Under the pieces are notes generated by a model. The model was not told the origin of the DNA, ran no database searches, and was given only the letters and a program-made list of their open reading frames with translations. From NCBI GenBank assembly GCA_021155915.1, contig JAJNBE010000004.1:1-55241 (forward strand): a DNA stretch of 55,241 bases. The letters run 5' to 3'. Below, one piece after another: positions 16,746-27,392 of this stretch (the first letter of the stretch is position 1; the number at the start of each line of letters is the position of its first letter). The position numbers and the translations under genes were made by a program. This DNA is from Solimicrobium sp. (GTDB taxonomy: Bacteria; Pseudomonadota; Gammaproteobacteria; Burkholderiales; Burkholderiaceae_D).

Positions 16746-19394
16746 ATGGAAGTTTCTCGTCTCAGAGCCCTGCGCGGCCCTAATCTTTGGAGCCACCATA
16801 CCGCCATTGAGGTAATCCTGACCTGTAGTGTTACCGAATTAAATATTGCTAACCTTCCCGTTTTTGAAAACCGGGATTTTGAGACCCGATTACGTGCACG
16901 TTTTCCTGCTCTTGGCACACTTCAACCAAGCGGGCACCATGACGCCGTTCCCATGGCACAAGTCTTTGAGCACGTTGTATTGGGCCTACAAGCATCAGCG
17001 GGCTGTCCCGTCACGTTTAGCCGTACTACGCAAACCGTTGAGCTTGGCGTATTTCAAGTAGTGGTGGAATATACCGAAGAAGCTGTTGGCCGTTTGGCGT
17101 GTGAGCTTGCCGGAAAATTATGCGCAGCGGCGTTACAAGATAGTTTTTTTGATCTGGACAATGCGTTATTACAACTGCGTGAGCTCGATGAAGATATCCG
17201 GCTGGGTCCATCCACTAATTCCATAGTCCAGGCTGCCATTTCACGCAATATTCCCTATCGCCGTTTAACAGATGGTAGCCTGGTAATGCTTGGCTGGGGT
17301 AGCAAACAGCGACGTATCCAAGCTGCCGAAATGGATTGCACCAGTGCGATTGCAGAATCCATTGCACAAGATAAGGAACTGACCAAAAAATTATTGTCCG
17401 CGGCAGGTGTTCCAGTTCCCTTGGGACGCTCAGTTACCAATGTGGAAGACGCCTGGAAAGCAGCGTGCGAGATTGGGTTTCCTGTTGTAGTTAAACCAAA
17501 AGACGGCAACCAAGGCAAAGGTGTTACCGTCAACATCACCACAAACGAACAACTCCGTACCGCTTATTCGGCGGCCACCGAATTCAGCGACACCATTTTG
17601 GTCGAACGTTATTTACCGGGAAGTGACTACCGCCTTCTAGTCATCGGCAATAAACTCGTCGCCGCTGCTAGGCGTGATCCGCCCCAAGTGGTAGGCGACG
17701 GCATCAAAACGGTCAGGCAACTAGTTGACCAGGTTAATCTTGATCCAAGACGGGGTTCTGGACACGCGACATCGCTCACCAAAATTCGTATTGATGACAT
17801 CGCTGTAGCAAGTTTGTCATCACAAGGATTTCATACCGAAGCAATTCCTCCTAAAGGTAGGCGCGTCAATTTACGTAACAACGCTAATCTATCAACGGGA
17901 GGATCAGCAACCGACGTTACTGATGATGTTCATCCTGAAGTTGCAGCAAGAGCAGTGGCTGCAGCGCAGATGATTGGACTGGATATTTGCGGGGTTGATT
18001 TAATTTGTGACAGTGTATTAAAACCCATAGAAGAACAACACGGTGGCGTAGTGGAGGTGAACGCTGCGCCGGGTTTGCGTATGCATATTTCCCCCTCTTT
18101 TGGCAAAGGTCGGGCAATCGGTGAAGCGATTATTTCCACTATGTTCGACGAAGGCCAAAATGGTAAAAATGACGGCCGCATACCGGTTGTGGCAGTGACC
18201 GGAACTAACGGTAAAACCACCACGGTACGCCTCATCGCACATCTGTTAACCACATCCGGTTTACGTACCGGCATGACTAACACCGACGGCGTTTATATTG
18301 AAGGAAATCGCATTGATAGCGGTGATTGCAGCGGGCCGCGGAGCGCGCGTAATGTATTACTACATCCCGATGTCGACGCCGCCGTTTTTGAGACAGCACG
18401 CGGTGGTGTCTTACGGGAAGGACTTGCTTTTGATCGTTGTCAGGTAGCCGTGGTGACTAATATCGGCACAGGGGACCATCTAGGCTTAAATTTCATCACG
18501 AGTTTGGAAGACTTAGCCGTACTGAAACGCGTGATCGTTCAAAACGTAGCTAATAATGGCGTCGCAGTACTGAACGCTGCCGATCCCATAGTCGCTAATA
18601 TGGCTGAAAACTGTCCAGGAAAAGTGACCTTTTTTGCCGCAGATCGCCGCGAAGCAGTCATGGCAACACACCGAGCGCAAGGTAACCGCGTCGTATATAT
18701 CGATGACAAAAAGCTAGTTGCGGCCGAGGGCACGTTTAAACACACCATTGCACTCTCCGACATTCCCCTCACCTACAACGGCAGCATCGCTTTTCAGATA
18801 GAAAATGTCATGGCATCCGTCGCGGCAGTATGGGCAGTAGGTATTAGCTGGCAGGCAATTGAAATTGGATTAAAGACATTTACCAACAGCATCCATCATG
18901 CTCCAGGACGTTTTAATCTGTTTAAATACCGAGGTGCAACGTTAATTGCAGACTACGGCCATAACCCCGATGCGATTTTAGCCTTGATTAAAGCTGTAGA
19001 AACCATACCAGCTAAACGCCGTTCGGTCGTCATCAGCGGCGCTGGTGACCGACGAGACGAAGATATACGCCAACAGACCGAGTTCTTAGGCGCAGTATTT
19101 GATGAAGTTGTGCTATATCAAGACCAATGCCAACGCGGCCGCGCTGACGGCGAAGTAATTAATTTGCTGCGTTCAGGCCTAGATAAAGCCATACGCACCC
19201 AACACATCCAAGAAATTCGAGGCGAATTTTTAGCCATCGACTGCGCACTGCAAAGGTTATCAGAAGGCGACTTATGTTTACTACTGTTAGATCAGATCGA
19301 TGAAGGGCTGGCGCATATAGCATTACGCATTAAGGAAAATGAGCGAGATGAATTCATACTACCGGGGACTTTCCATCGACAGATATATCAATGA
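16746..19394 (+). CDS. cphA: Cyanophycin synthetase CphA
   Basis: 882 residues. It makes cyanophycin (multi-L-arginyl-poly-L-aspartate), a cytoplasmic nitrogen store, by ATP-dependent addition of Asp and then Arg. The ATP-grasp domain spans about 200-465 with the intact loop KPKDGNQGKGV (250-260) and metal site E437-V-N439. The Mur-ligase domain starts near 480 with P-loop TGTNGKTTT (485-493), ETARGG (549-554), GDHLG (576-580) and DYGHNPDA in the C-lobe. In the N domain the HxxEH motif found in CphA' is QVFEH (72-76), so the first His is missing, and the RGGF segment is gone. The gene follows cphA' after 204 bp, room for its own promoter. AGGA lies about 10 nt before the ATG. No cyanophycinase gene is in the window. 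Confidence 0.95.
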   Translation: MEVSRLRALRGPNLWSHHTAIEVILTCSVTELNIANLPVFENRDFETRLRARFPALGTLQPSGHHDAVPMAQVFEHVVLGLQASAGCPVTFSRTTQTVELGVFQVVVEYTEEAVGRLACELAGKLCAAALQDSFFDLDNALLQLRELDEDIRLGPSTNSIVQAAISRNIPYRRLTDGSLVMLGWGSKQRRIQAAEMDCTSAIAESIAQDKELTKKLLSAAGVPVPLGRSVTNVEDAWKAACEIGFPVVVKPKDGNQGKGVTVNITTNEQLRTAYSAATEFSDTILVERYLPGSDYRLLVIGNKLVAAARRDPPQVVGDGIKTVRQLVDQVNLDPRRGSGHATSLTKIRIDDIAVASLSSQGFHTEAIPPKGRRVNLRNNANLSTGGSATDVTDDVHPEVAARAVAAAQMIGLDICGVDLICDSVLKPIEEQHGGVVEVNAAPGLRMHISPSFGKGRAIGEAIISTMFDEGQNGKNDGRIPVVAVTGTNGKTTTVRLIAHLLTTSGLRTGMTNTDGVYIEGNRIDSGDCSGPRSARNVLLHPDVDAAVFETARGGVLREGLAFDRCQVAVVTNIGTGDHLGLNFITSLEDLAVLKRVIVQNVANNGVAVLNAADPIVANMAENCPGKVTFFAADRREAVMATHRAQGNRVVYIDDKKLVAAEGTFKHTIALSDIPLTYNGSIAFQIENVMASVAAVWAVGISWQAIEIGLKTFTNSIHHAPGRFNLFKYRGATLIADYGHNPDAILALIKAVETIPAKRRSVVISGAGDRRDEDIRQQTEFLGAVFDEVVLYQDQCQRGRADGEVINLLRSGLDKAIRTQHIQEIRGEFLAIDCALQRLSEGDLCLLLLDQIDEGLAHIALRIKENERDEFILPGTFHRQIYQ

Positions 19395-19620
19395 AAATCA
19401 CTAAAGCTAAGTAGAACTACTGATTAATTAAATTCTTTTTTCATTTATTATGAATTCGTACGGGAGGCATTAGAGCCTAAGGAATAAAAATAAATGGTAA
19501 GGACCGACAATATTCTAAGGGTGATGCAAGGTAGTAATAAACCTTAACTAGCGAGCGCGCTAACTGTTGTTACGCATTGTTCTTCATCGGTCTAATTCCT
19601 TAATCAGTAATCGGAGAATA

Positions 19621-20310
19621 ATGAATACCTTAATCAAGAAAATGCTTTTTCTATCTGTTTTGGCGGGTGCAACAAGTCCTGCAATGGCTCTTTACTATGG
19701 AACAGGAATTACTGTCTCTGTGGAGAACACAACTAAGTTCGAACAAAAAATAGCCTATGGGGAAAAGGGGAAGCCTCTATCCTCAAACGCGAGAATAATC
19801 GAAATAACTCTTTATGATGATGGTACTAAAGCTTTTAATCCCGACAACGACAAAATTATAAATGATTCTAGCTATGTAGATCTAAACAATCAGGACAGCA
19901 CATTCAATAATAGAATACTTGAGAAAGATCAAAAACAGACGAGCAGCCAAATTAATTATTCTACTTATAAGAATTATTGGTATAACACACGAATCAAATT
20001 TAAAATTCTGGCTACCGAACCCGGCAAAGAGGATCGATACTGTGACATAAACTTGCCAATGAAGGTTGGAAATGATACAAATGCAAATGTTAGTGGTCTA
20101 TTAGTCGGAGCTATTGAAAATAAAAATACAGATCAATTTTTAGAAGAAAACAATAAGCTTAATCAAGGTATTTGCGAAATTAATCTGTCGTTCAAACACG
20201 GTTCTAAACAGGAACGTCATGTCAGCGTTAGTGGCGGAATCACCTACTACCCTGTCAGCGTGCCTAGCAAAGTTCTTGAGGCTATTAATATCAAAATACT
20301 ACCTGATTAA
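19621..20310 (+). CDS. Secreted hypothetical protein (229 aa)
   Basis: The start is set at the ATG at 19621, with GGAG 6 nt upstream and a classic signal peptide directly after it (MNTLIKKMLFLSVLAGATSPAMA, cleavage after AMA expected); an upstream in-frame TTG at 19567 would spoil this. The mature protein of about 206 residues is rich in Asn, Thr and Lys, with predicted beta strands (ITVSVENTTKFEQKIAYG, HVSVSGGITYYPVSV) and two Cys (RYCDINL, GICEINL) that could form a disulfide in the periplasm. Family not recognised. It lies 226 bp after cphA, probably unrelated to it. Confidence 0.7.
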   Translation: MNTLIKKMLFLSVLAGATSPAMALYYGTGITVSVENTTKFEQKIAYGEKGKPLSSNARIIEITLYDDGTKAFNPDNDKIINDSSYVDLNNQDSTFNNRILEKDQKQTSSQINYSTYKNYWYNTRIKFKILATEPGKEDRYCDINLPMKVGNDTNANVSGLLVGAIENKNTDQFLEENNKLNQGICEINLSFKHGSKQERHVSVSGGITYYPVSVPSKVLEAINIKILPD

Positions 20311-20313
20311 ACT

Positions 20314-20487
20314 CTATAACGACGCCCCCCATTGACGAATGTAGAAAGCACTTGGAGGTAACTTATCCAAACCAAATTGTACCCGTTTGCAAAGACGGCG
20401 CACAAAAAATGCTTTTCCTGATAACAAAGCCAAAGTTCCATGCAATTCCGTTTCGAAAGAGCGTCTAATGATATTGGTAGTCAGCCG
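20314..20487 (-). pseudogene. Possible 3' remnant of an unidentified gene
   Basis: 57 codons without a start, ending in TAG. The composition looks coding (LPPSAFYIRQWG), but I cannot name the family and chance cannot be ruled out. An IS-like end 31 bp away suggests a mobile-element scar. Confidence 0.25.
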
Positions 20488-20819
20488 TTAGGCATAGCAC
20501 TACGGAGAGCGGCGGAAAGAGACCTCTGCATAATGAGGTAAATAAAGGAAAGTTATGTCCTCAAGCAGGTCAGAGAAAAGATGCATCAACAAAAAATAAT
20601 GTAAAAACAGGACAAATTACGGAATATTCTCTCGTTAAGTATCCAGCTGTTCACGACTTTACAGAAGAATGCCAGATATTAATACAAAGTGTATCGTGCC
20701 ATGAATACGAGAGTAGACCCCCTATGTGACTCTACGTAACGACGGACCTAGAATTATATTGCGGCATGTAAATGTAACCATAATCAATATTAAATATCCT
20801 CTTTCCTTAAGAGTACAAC

Positions 20820-20845
20820 GTTGGGCTAAAGCATTTCAGCCCAAC
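20820..20845 (-). terminator. Hairpin after rpoS
   Basis: GTTGGGCT / AGCCCAAC form a perfect 8-bp stem with a 10-nt loop, 32 bp past the rpoS stop. On the transcribed strand it is followed by GTTGTACTCTT, so the U-tract is poor. It may act as a weak terminator or a 3'-end stabiliser. Confidence 0.45.
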
Positions 20846-20876
20846 ACATTAAGCACTTACTGACGTTATTAGCCGA

Positions 20877-21878
20877 TTACAACAAGGTGTCGCGTGCCAT
20901 CCCGCGTGAGGAAAATGAGCGTTTAAGCTTAATTAACGCCTCTTGCTGAATTTGACGAATCCGTTCACGCGTCACCCCCATCTCCTCCGCCAAAGCTTCC
21001 AAGGTTACGGGATCATCATTATCGAGCCCAAAGCGACGCATAATCACAATGCGCTGCTTTTCCGATAGCTTAGAAAGCCAGTCTCTGACTAAAACGCTAA
21101 GTTGCAACCGTTCCGCACAGCTATCCGGCCCATCCTCGTTTTCACCAGGTAGCATGTCCATTAAAGTAGATTGGGGATCATTATCTAAGGGCATATCCAA
21201 CGACGCCGCATGCTCAGATAAAGCCAAAATATCTTGCACTTCATCTAATGGACGCCCAACTAAACTGGCGATATCTGCTAAAGCAGCATCGCGTCCATCA
21301 TGTTGTTGCGCTTCTAAATGATATTTGGCACGAAGGATCTGATTCAGTTCTCGTACTACATGCACTGGCAGGCGTATGGTGCGGGCTTGATTCATAATCG
21401 CTCTTTCAATGCTTTGTCTGATCCACCACGTAGCATAAGTCGAAAATCGAAAGCCACGTTCAGGTTCGAATTTGTCAATAGCATGCATTAAACCCAAATT
21501 ACCTTCTTCAATCATATCGAGTAGAGCCACTCCGCGATTGATGTAATGTTTGGCAATGGAAACGACCAGACGCAAGTTATGCTCGATCATTTTTTGACGT
21601 GAAGCAAAATCACCCTTTTTAGCTAGTGTTGCACACGCTAATTCTTCGGCTGCTGTGAGTAACGGACGTGTGCCAATTTGATTCAAGTAATACTGTGTTG
21701 TATCAGTCGATAATTCAGCTGCTAACACCGTTTTTAGCTCTTCTAACGGCTCAACAATTATTTCTTTTGCTCCATCTTCGTCCTCTATTGAACCGTCCGA
21801 CAATTCCATTTCACAACGGTCTTCCGTTGGATCGGCGGGTAATTCATCTTCTTCAAAAAAACTGTGCTTGGCTGTCAT
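20877..21878 (-). CDS. rpoS: RNA polymerase sigma factor RpoS
   Basis: 333 residues from the ATG at 21878 (a TTG four codons upstream is the alternative). It directs RNA polymerase to stationary-phase and general-stress promoters. Visible parts: an acidic N-terminus (EEDELPADP), region 1.2 ([17 protein letters not shown]), region 2 ([38 protein letters not shown], given in two pieces by function: core binding and -10 recognition), and region 4.2 helix-turn-helix ([20 protein letters not shown]). It follows nlpD as in most beta- and gammaproteobacteria, where an rpoS promoter often lies inside nlpD; no such promoter could be picked out here. Confidence 0.95.
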   Translation of the reverse strand: MTAKHSFFEEDELPADPTEDRCEMELSDGSIEDEDGAKEIIVEPLEELKTVLAAELSTDTTQYYLNQIGTRPLLTAAEELACATLAKKGDFASRQKMIEHNLRLVVSIAKHYINRGVALLDMIEEGNLGLMHAIDKFEPERGFRFSTYATWWIRQSIERAIMNQARTIRLPVHVVRELNQILRAKYHLEAQQHDGRDAALADIASLVGRPLDEVQDILALSEHAASLDMPLDNDPQSTLMDMLPGENEDGPDSCAERLQLSVLVRDWLSKLSEKQRIVIMRRFGLDNDDPVTLEALAEEMGVTRERIRQIQQEALIKLKRSFSSRGMARDTLL

Positions 21879-21948
21879 GGATTCACTCAACGTTTAAATT
21901 AATATAATAAGTACAATGTAACAAATAACATGCAATAAATAGGTTCAC

Positions 21949-22899
21949 TCATCGAACTGGTAAGTAGACCATTGGATCGACTGGCTTACCTTGCTGGCGT
22001 ATTTCAAAATGCAATTTAACAATGTCGCTATCTGAATCGCCCATATCAGCAATTTTTTGACCTTTAGTGATAACTTGCTTTTCCTTTACCAGAATTGTCC
22101 GATTATGTGCATAGGCAGATAAAAAATTCGTCGAATGTTTAATAATCACCAAATTACCGTATCCCCGGATGCCGCTTCCAGCATACATTACTGTTCCGGC
22201 CGCGGCAGCATAAATATTTTGGCCAGATTTTCCAAGCACATCGATACCTTTACTCTTGTTATCGTCAAAATTGGTAGCCACTTTACCTTCAGCCGGCCAA
22301 ACCCACTCAATTCCGTTGCCATTTATATTTAGCGGGTTAGACACTTTTTCCGGGCCCTTTTCCCCCGGTCGGGCTAATTCCTTTCCTAAAGTAGCTGTGA
22401 CTGCTTGATTTTTTCTTAGTTCGGCTAGGGCAGCATCAGAATAGGGCCTCTTATCCGCTCGTGGCGCGCTTTTATTATTGCCCGACGACGTTGACGAACC
22501 TGATAAACTTCCCGAATTCCGCGTGTCCAAGCCAAGCGGACGAACATCAACACCATCAGGGGAAGCCACGGCGCTTGTACTATTTTCCGGAGGTGCAACC
22601 CATAGAACCTGACCAACTTTAATATCATTAGGATTCGTTAAACCATTCCAGCTAATAAGATCGCTATACCCTTGTCCCTTATCCAAAGCAATTCGATACA
22701 ACGTATCACCTTTTTTAACCATATACTGGCCCTCTTCCAGTTTTGAATCAGATAATATCGCGGTAGATTGATTTCTATTCGGACGTAACGAGCGATCCTC
22801 AACTGGCGCTTTTCGAGACACACTTCCACAGGCAACTAATGTACAACCAATAATCAAAACTAGAATTACATTTCTCATACTATTCATGAATATATTCAT
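21949..22899 (-). CDS. nlpD: Lipoprotein NlpD, LysM plus M23 (LytM) domain
   Basis: 316 residues from the ATG at 22899; a GTG at 22932 and later ATGs at 22887 and 22878 are alternatives, and none has a strong Shine-Dalgarno. A lipobox LVAC follows the hydrophobic core NVILVLIIGCT, so it is an outer-membrane lipoprotein. A LysM domain (YMVKKGDTLYRIALDKGQGY ... VGQVLWV) binds peptidoglycan. The C-terminal M23-like domain (GIDVLGKSGQNIYAAAAGTV, KLHFEIRQQGKPVDP) lacks part of the zinc site, with NLVIIKHS in place of an active HxH pair, as in NlpD, which activates the amidase AmiC in daughter-cell separation instead of cutting the wall. Confidence 0.9.
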   Translation of the reverse strand: MNIFMNSMRNVILVLIIGCTLVACGSVSRKAPVEDRSLRPNRNQSTAILSDSKLEEGQYMVKKGDTLYRIALDKGQGYSDLISWNGLTNPNDIKVGQVLWVAPPENSTSAVASPDGVDVRPLGLDTRNSGSLSGSSTSSGNNKSAPRADKRPYSDAALAELRKNQAVTATLGKELARPGEKGPEKVSNPLNINGNGIEWVWPAEGKVATNFDDNKSKGIDVLGKSGQNIYAAAAGTVMYAGSGIRGYGNLVIIKHSTNFLSAYAHNRTILVKEKQVITKGQKIADMGDSDSDIVKLHFEIRQQGKPVDPMVYLPVR

Positions 22900-22940
22900 A
22901 TAATTAAAAATAACCGGAAGTGATATGTACACTCAATAAC

Positions 22941-23921
22941 TCAAATAGTACCTGAACATAATGGCACAAAATAACATTCTTCCAGAACCGACCGTTTCCA
23001 ATTTGTATTTCCGGTGCGTTCAATTAGCTGTAGCGCTTGTTGTTTTTCTCCTACAGGTGCAATTAAACGACCACCGACAGCTAATTGCTGTAATAAAACG
23101 TCTGGAATTTGCATACCGGCTGCGGCGAGAATAATACCGTCAAACGGCGCCACCTGAGGCAAACCGTGCATACCATCACCATAATGCAAACGCAAATTGG
23201 GAATGCGTAATGACCTCAGATTTTTTTTTGCCAGCTCGTGCAAAAACTTAATGCGCTCTATTGAATAGATATTCTCGGCTATTTGTGCGAGAACTGCCGC
23301 CTGATAGCCACAGCCTGTACCTATTTCCAAGACATTGCATAATTCTCTTCCATTCCGCATGACTTCGACCATGCGCGCCACAATATAAGGCTGTGAAATG
23401 GTTTGCTGATTACCAATCGGCAAGGATGCGTCAACATAGGCCTGCCCCACTAGTCCTTGCTCAATAAATTGATGCCGCGGTACCGCACCCATTGCTGCCA
23501 GTACTACGTTATCATTTATTCCTTGAGCCTTGAGTCTGCTAATCATTGCGCGTCGCGGTCCTGCAAGGCTGGCATGTCCAGACATCATTGTTTCGTGACG
23601 TGGCAGGTTATGTTTGGCCCTATCTTCAGAATCAGTATTTAAAATTGTTGGACCCCGATAATATAGTACGTTCGACCTGGCCTGCGAAGGAAGTAAAGTC
23701 TCCTGCGGCACGGGAACCCTCGGTGGAGCCCTCCGCACATTTCCTTGCGGGTCAAGATTCTGGGGGGCATTCCTCCCATGCTCACGCACGTTTTGTGTAG
23801 CAGTTTGAGGAGTTTCTATATTAAGGACCGAACTACAAAGCTCACTCGGTTGATGCCGATTCATTAACGAATTTTTTAACGAGGACAACTGCAATGGAAA
23901 TTTCTGATTTTTTCCTGTCAT
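22941..23921 (-). CDS. pcm: Protein-L-isoaspartate O-methyltransferase, N-terminally extended
   Basis: 326 residues; the E. coli enzyme has about 208. The ATG at 23921 overlaps the surE stop as ATGA, which fixes the start. The catalytic core begins near residue 120 ([43 protein letters not shown]) and has the SAM-binding [16 protein letters not shown]. It repairs isoaspartyl residues in ageing proteins using S-adenosylmethionine. The first 120 residues are Pro/Arg/Gln-rich and probably disordered; extensions of this kind are known in betaproteobacterial Pcm. It belongs to the surE-pcm-nlpD-rpoS stress-survival operon. Confidence 0.93.
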   Translation of the reverse strand: MTGKNQKFPLQLSSLKNSLMNRHQPSELCSSVLNIETPQTATQNVREHGRNAPQNLDPQGNVRRAPPRVPVPQETLLPSQARSNVLYYRGPTILNTDSEDRAKHNLPRHETMMSGHASLAGPRRAMISRLKAQGINDNVVLAAMGAVPRHQFIEQGLVGQAYVDASLPIGNQQTISQPYIVARMVEVMRNGRELCNVLEIGTGCGYQAAVLAQIAENIYSIERIKFLHELAKKNLRSLRIPNLRLHYGDGMHGLPQVAPFDGIILAAAGMQIPDVLLQQLAVGGRLIAPVGEKQQALQLIERTGNTNWKRSVLEECYFVPLCSGTI

Positions 23922-24655
23922 CCCCAAACCTTTTTTAATTTTTCTAGTTGGTGTATATGGGTCAAATCAATTTGTAAGGGTGTCACGGAAGCATAACCCT
24001 CTGCAACCGCATGAAAATCCGTACCTTCACCCCCATCTTTAGCTATACCGGACGGACCGATCCAAAAAATAGGATTACCGTGCGGATCCGTTGATTTAAT
24101 AACCGGCTCAGACGGATGACGTCTTCCCAAGCGCGTAATTTGAACCCCTTTTATGTCCGCATAATGACAATTAGGGATGTTCACATTAAGTAAATACGGT
24201 TCATCAAAATTGCCTAATTTATGTTGAACCATATTTAAAGCAAATCTGGCAGCATCATCAATAAATTCCCAACCTTTTTTCACTTGTGAAAATGCGATAG
24301 CGGGAATCCCAAACAAATAGCCTTCGGTTGCAGCAGCTACTGTACCGGAATAGAGCGTATCGTCTCCCATATTTTGTCCCTGATTAATCCCTGAAACAAT
24401 CAAATCCGGTCTACTGTCAAATAAGCCCGTTAATGCAATGTGCACACAGTCGGAAGGTGTTCCATCCACAAAATAAACGTTACTGCTGGCTTTTGAAACA
24501 GTCAAAGGTTTGTCTAAAGTAAGCGCATTAGAAGCACCTGAACGATTACGTTCCGGAGCTACTACCACCACATCAGCGATTTTAGACATAACATCTGCTA
24601 GTGCTAACAAGCCAGGCGCTAAATAACCGTCATCATTACTGATCAGAATTTTCAT
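23918..24655 (-). CDS. surE: 5'/3'-nucleotidase SurE
   Basis: 245 residues from the ATG at 24655, giving the canonical [16 protein letters not shown] start; an upstream TTG at 24673 is less likely. Metal ligands Asp8 and Asp9 (NDDGY) are present, with [22 protein letters not shown] carrying the Asn and Ser/Thr site and GTPSDCVH further on. SurE is a cytoplasmic metal-dependent phosphatase acting on nucleoside monophosphates, important in stationary phase. It follows glnB by 18 bp and overlaps pcm by 4 bp. Confidence 0.95.
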   Translation of the reverse strand: MKILISNDDGYLAPGLLALADVMSKIADVVVVAPERNRSGASNALTLDKPLTVSKASSNVYFVDGTPSDCVHIALTGLFDSRPDLIVSGINQGQNMGDDTLYSGTVAAATEGYLFGIPAIAFSQVKKGWEFIDDAARFALNMVQHKLGNFDEPYLLNVNIPNCHYADIKGVQITRLGRRHPSEPVIKSTDPHGNPIFWIGPSGIAKDGGEGTDFHAVAEGYASVTPLQIDLTHIHQLEKLKKVWG

Positions 24656-24673
24656 GGACTCTTTCTTTATCAA

Positions 24674-25051
<378 letters not shown>

Positions 25052-26683
25052 TCAGTCCCGAAATTTTGAAGTTATCGGGTATCTCCAATCGCGGCCAAAA
25101 GCACGATGTGTAACACGAATCCCAACTGGGGATTGCCGTCGTTTATATTCGTTATATTTAATCAAGTGTGTGACGGTTTCTACATCTTCTTTCTTGTATC
25201 CGATGGCAATAATGTGTTCGGAAGACAAATTCTCTTCCATATACAGCTGCATAATCCCGTCCAATATGGCATAGGGTGGGAGCGAATCTTGATCCGTTTG
25301 ATCAGGGCGTAATTCAGCAGAAGGAGCTCGCGTCAATATTCGCTCGGGTATCGGCGCCCCCTTATTGCCTAAATCAGTGTGCAAACTGTTTCGATAAGCA
25401 CATAAGCGATATACCATTGTTTTAGCAATATCCTTTAAAACAGCAAAGCCCCCGGCCATATCTCCATATAAGGTACAGTAGCCTAGTGCCATTTCGCTTT
25501 TATTGCCTGTTGTTAGCACAATTGATCCATGTTTATTCGATAATGCCATTAGCAAGGTACCGCGTATTCTTGCCTGAATATTCTCTTCCGTTGCATCAAT
25601 TTTTAAGCTTTTGAATTCTTGAGCTAATGTCGTCGTAAATGCATTAAAACAGGTGTCTATAGATATCTCGTCATAGCGAATACCTAAATTATTGACCATT
25701 TCGCGTGAATCAATTAACGAAATTTCTGCCGTATAGGGTGAAGGCATCATTACGGCACGTACTTTATTCGCGCCCAGCGCATCAACTGCTATCATTAAAG
25801 TTAGCGCAGAATCCACTCCACCGGACAAACCTAACAGCACTCCGGGAAAATTATTTTTGACGATATAATCCCGCACGCCTAGCACTAACGCTTGGTACAC
25901 TTGCGCCTCGATGCTCAGTTCAGGTTCAATAAGAGATTTCTGCGGGTGTATTCCGGCAAACTCAATAATTTGCAGATCTTCTTCAGCATGTTTTAGCCGT
26001 GCCTGTAGCTGTCCGTGGCAATCCAACACAAAAGAATTACCATCAAAAATCAGCTCGTCCTGTCCGCCTACCAAATTGGTGTAAACAACGGCCATGCCTT
26101 GACTGGTCACATTTTCGCGGAGCACTTGATAACGTAAATGCTGCTTATTCATATGAAATGGTGATCCATTTAAAATAAGCAGCACCTCGGCGCCTGCGGT
26201 TTTAACTTTTATCGGTACAGCAGAACTCCACGCATCTTCACAAATAATGATACCAAAACGAGTTTTTTCTGTTTGGAATACTAAGACGTCGTGTCCAGCC
26301 TCAAAATATCGCTTTTCGTCAAAGACCTGACTGTTAGGTAAGTTCTGCTTACGGTAACTACCTTGAATTCGTCCATTCAACAACAATGAAGCGGCGTTAA
26401 ACCGCTTTCCATGTTGCATTAATGGATGACCAACCACTACATGTAAATCGGGAAATTCAGCGAGCTTGATAACCAGCTCATCTAATGTTTTCTGACAAGC
26501 AACGTAAAACGAATCGCGTAACAATAGGTCTTCGGGCGGATAGCCTGCTAAAGCTAATTCCGGGGTAAGCACGATATTTGCGCCCTGCTCATGAGCACGA
26601 CGGGCGAAATGAAGTATGCGATCAGCATTGCCAGAAAAATCGCCGACAGTGCTATTCATTTGTATTAATGCCAGTTTCACCAT
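25052..26683 (-). CDS. nadE: Glutamine-dependent NAD+ synthetase
   Basis: 543 residues. The N-terminal nitrilase-type amidase domain (1 to about 260) has the Glu-Lys-Cys triad in LTPELALAGYPPEDLL, YRKQNLPN and GIIICEDAW. The C-terminal synthetase domain has the ATP-binding SGGVDSAL and GTGNKSEMALGY-like TTGNKSEMALGY. It makes NAD+ from deamido-NAD+, ATP and glutamine-derived ammonia in the cytoplasm. The ATG at 26683 gives the family's normal start, MVKLALIQMNSTVGDF. Confidence 0.96.
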   Translation of the reverse strand: MVKLALIQMNSTVGDFSGNADRILHFARRAHEQGANIVLTPELALAGYPPEDLLLRDSFYVACQKTLDELVIKLAEFPDLHVVVGHPLMQHGKRFNAASLLLNGRIQGSYRKQNLPNSQVFDEKRYFEAGHDVLVFQTEKTRFGIIICEDAWSSAVPIKVKTAGAEVLLILNGSPFHMNKQHLRYQVLRENVTSQGMAVVYTNLVGGQDELIFDGNSFVLDCHGQLQARLKHAEEDLQIIEFAGIHPQKSLIEPELSIEAQVYQALVLGVRDYIVKNNFPGVLLGLSGGVDSALTLMIAVDALGANKVRAVMMPSPYTAEISLIDSREMVNNLGIRYDEISIDTCFNAFTTTLAQEFKSLKIDATEENIQARIRGTLLMALSNKHGSIVLTTGNKSEMALGYCTLYGDMAGGFAVLKDIAKTMVYRLCAYRNSLHTDLGNKGAPIPERILTRAPSAELRPDQTDQDSLPPYAILDGIMQLYMEENLSSEHIIAIGYKKEDVETVTHLIKYNEYKRRQSPVGIRVTHRAFGRDWRYPITSKFRD

Positions 26684-26746
26684 GTCCCAACACTACCTGA
26701 ATAAATTATTTTCACGATGAATGGCAACTTAATTGGTAAAATAAAA

Positions 26747-27313
26747 TCAGCACGCTTGCTCATTAACCATTCTATTGTAGCTAGCAATTTTTTTATAATT
26801 TTCAACCCCACTCATAATTTCGGTATGCGCTTCATCAGACTCACCCCAACCCTCTATTTTTACCCATTTTCCTTTTTCCAAATCTTTATAATGCTCGAAA
26901 AAGTGCTGAATTTGTCTTAAACGTAGTTCATTTATATCGGAGGGTTTTTTCCAATGCGAATAAATAGATAAAACTTTATCGACAGGAACCGCTAACACTT
27001 TGCCATCTTGCCCTGATTCGTCCGTCATTTTTAGCACCCCAAGGGCCCGACATCGCACCACTACTCCAGGAATTAACGGAAACGGGGTGATAACAAGCAC
27101 GTCAACTGGATCCCCATCTCCGGCGATAGTTTGCGGAACATAACCATAATTGCACGGGTAGTGCATTGCGGTTCCCATAAAACGATCTACAAAAATTGCA
27201 CCCGTTTCTTTATCAACTTCATACTTAATCGGATCAGCATTCATTGATATTTCAATGATGACGTTAAAATCTTTTGGCAGGTTATTACCTGCAGTGACAT
27301 TATTTAAGCTCAT
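26747..27313 (-). CDS. ppa: Inorganic pyrophosphatase
   Basis: 188 residues, family I soluble pyrophosphatase, hydrolysing pyrophosphate to two phosphates. Visible are the N-terminal [39 protein letters not shown] and the signature [13 protein letters not shown], with the three metal-binding Asp. AGAAAG lies 8 nt before the ATG. It sits between hemY and nadE on the same strand. Confidence 0.96.
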   Translation of the reverse strand: MSLNNVTAGNNLPKDFNVIIEISMNADPIKYEVDKETGAIFVDRFMGTAMHYPCNYGYVPQTIAGDGDPVDVLVITPFPLIPGVVVRCRALGVLKMTDESGQDGKVLAVPVDKVLSIYSHWKKPSDINELRLRQIQHFFEHYKDLEKGKWVKIEGWGESDEAHTEIMSGVENYKKIASYNRMVNEQAC

Positions 27314-27392
27314 TTTTTGTGTCTTTCTTTGTAAAAATCAATTAGCGAGTTAGTTAGTTAATAAGTGAAGAGTATAAAGAGAAAATATTAGG

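Larger units (their letters stand above)
20311..20876. other. Intergenic stretch with a decayed frame, a solo IS-like end and a hairpin
   Basis: 566 bp. On the minus strand a frame is open from 20487 to a stop at 20314-20316 (57 codons) with no start codon but protein-like sequence (SFETELHGTLALLSGKAF, DKLPPSAFYIRQWGASL). Next to it, AGAGACCTCTGCA at 20518-20530 resembles the ends of the element at 3355-3498. The hairpin at 20820-20845 is listed separately. The middle part shows nothing further. Confidence 0.45.
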
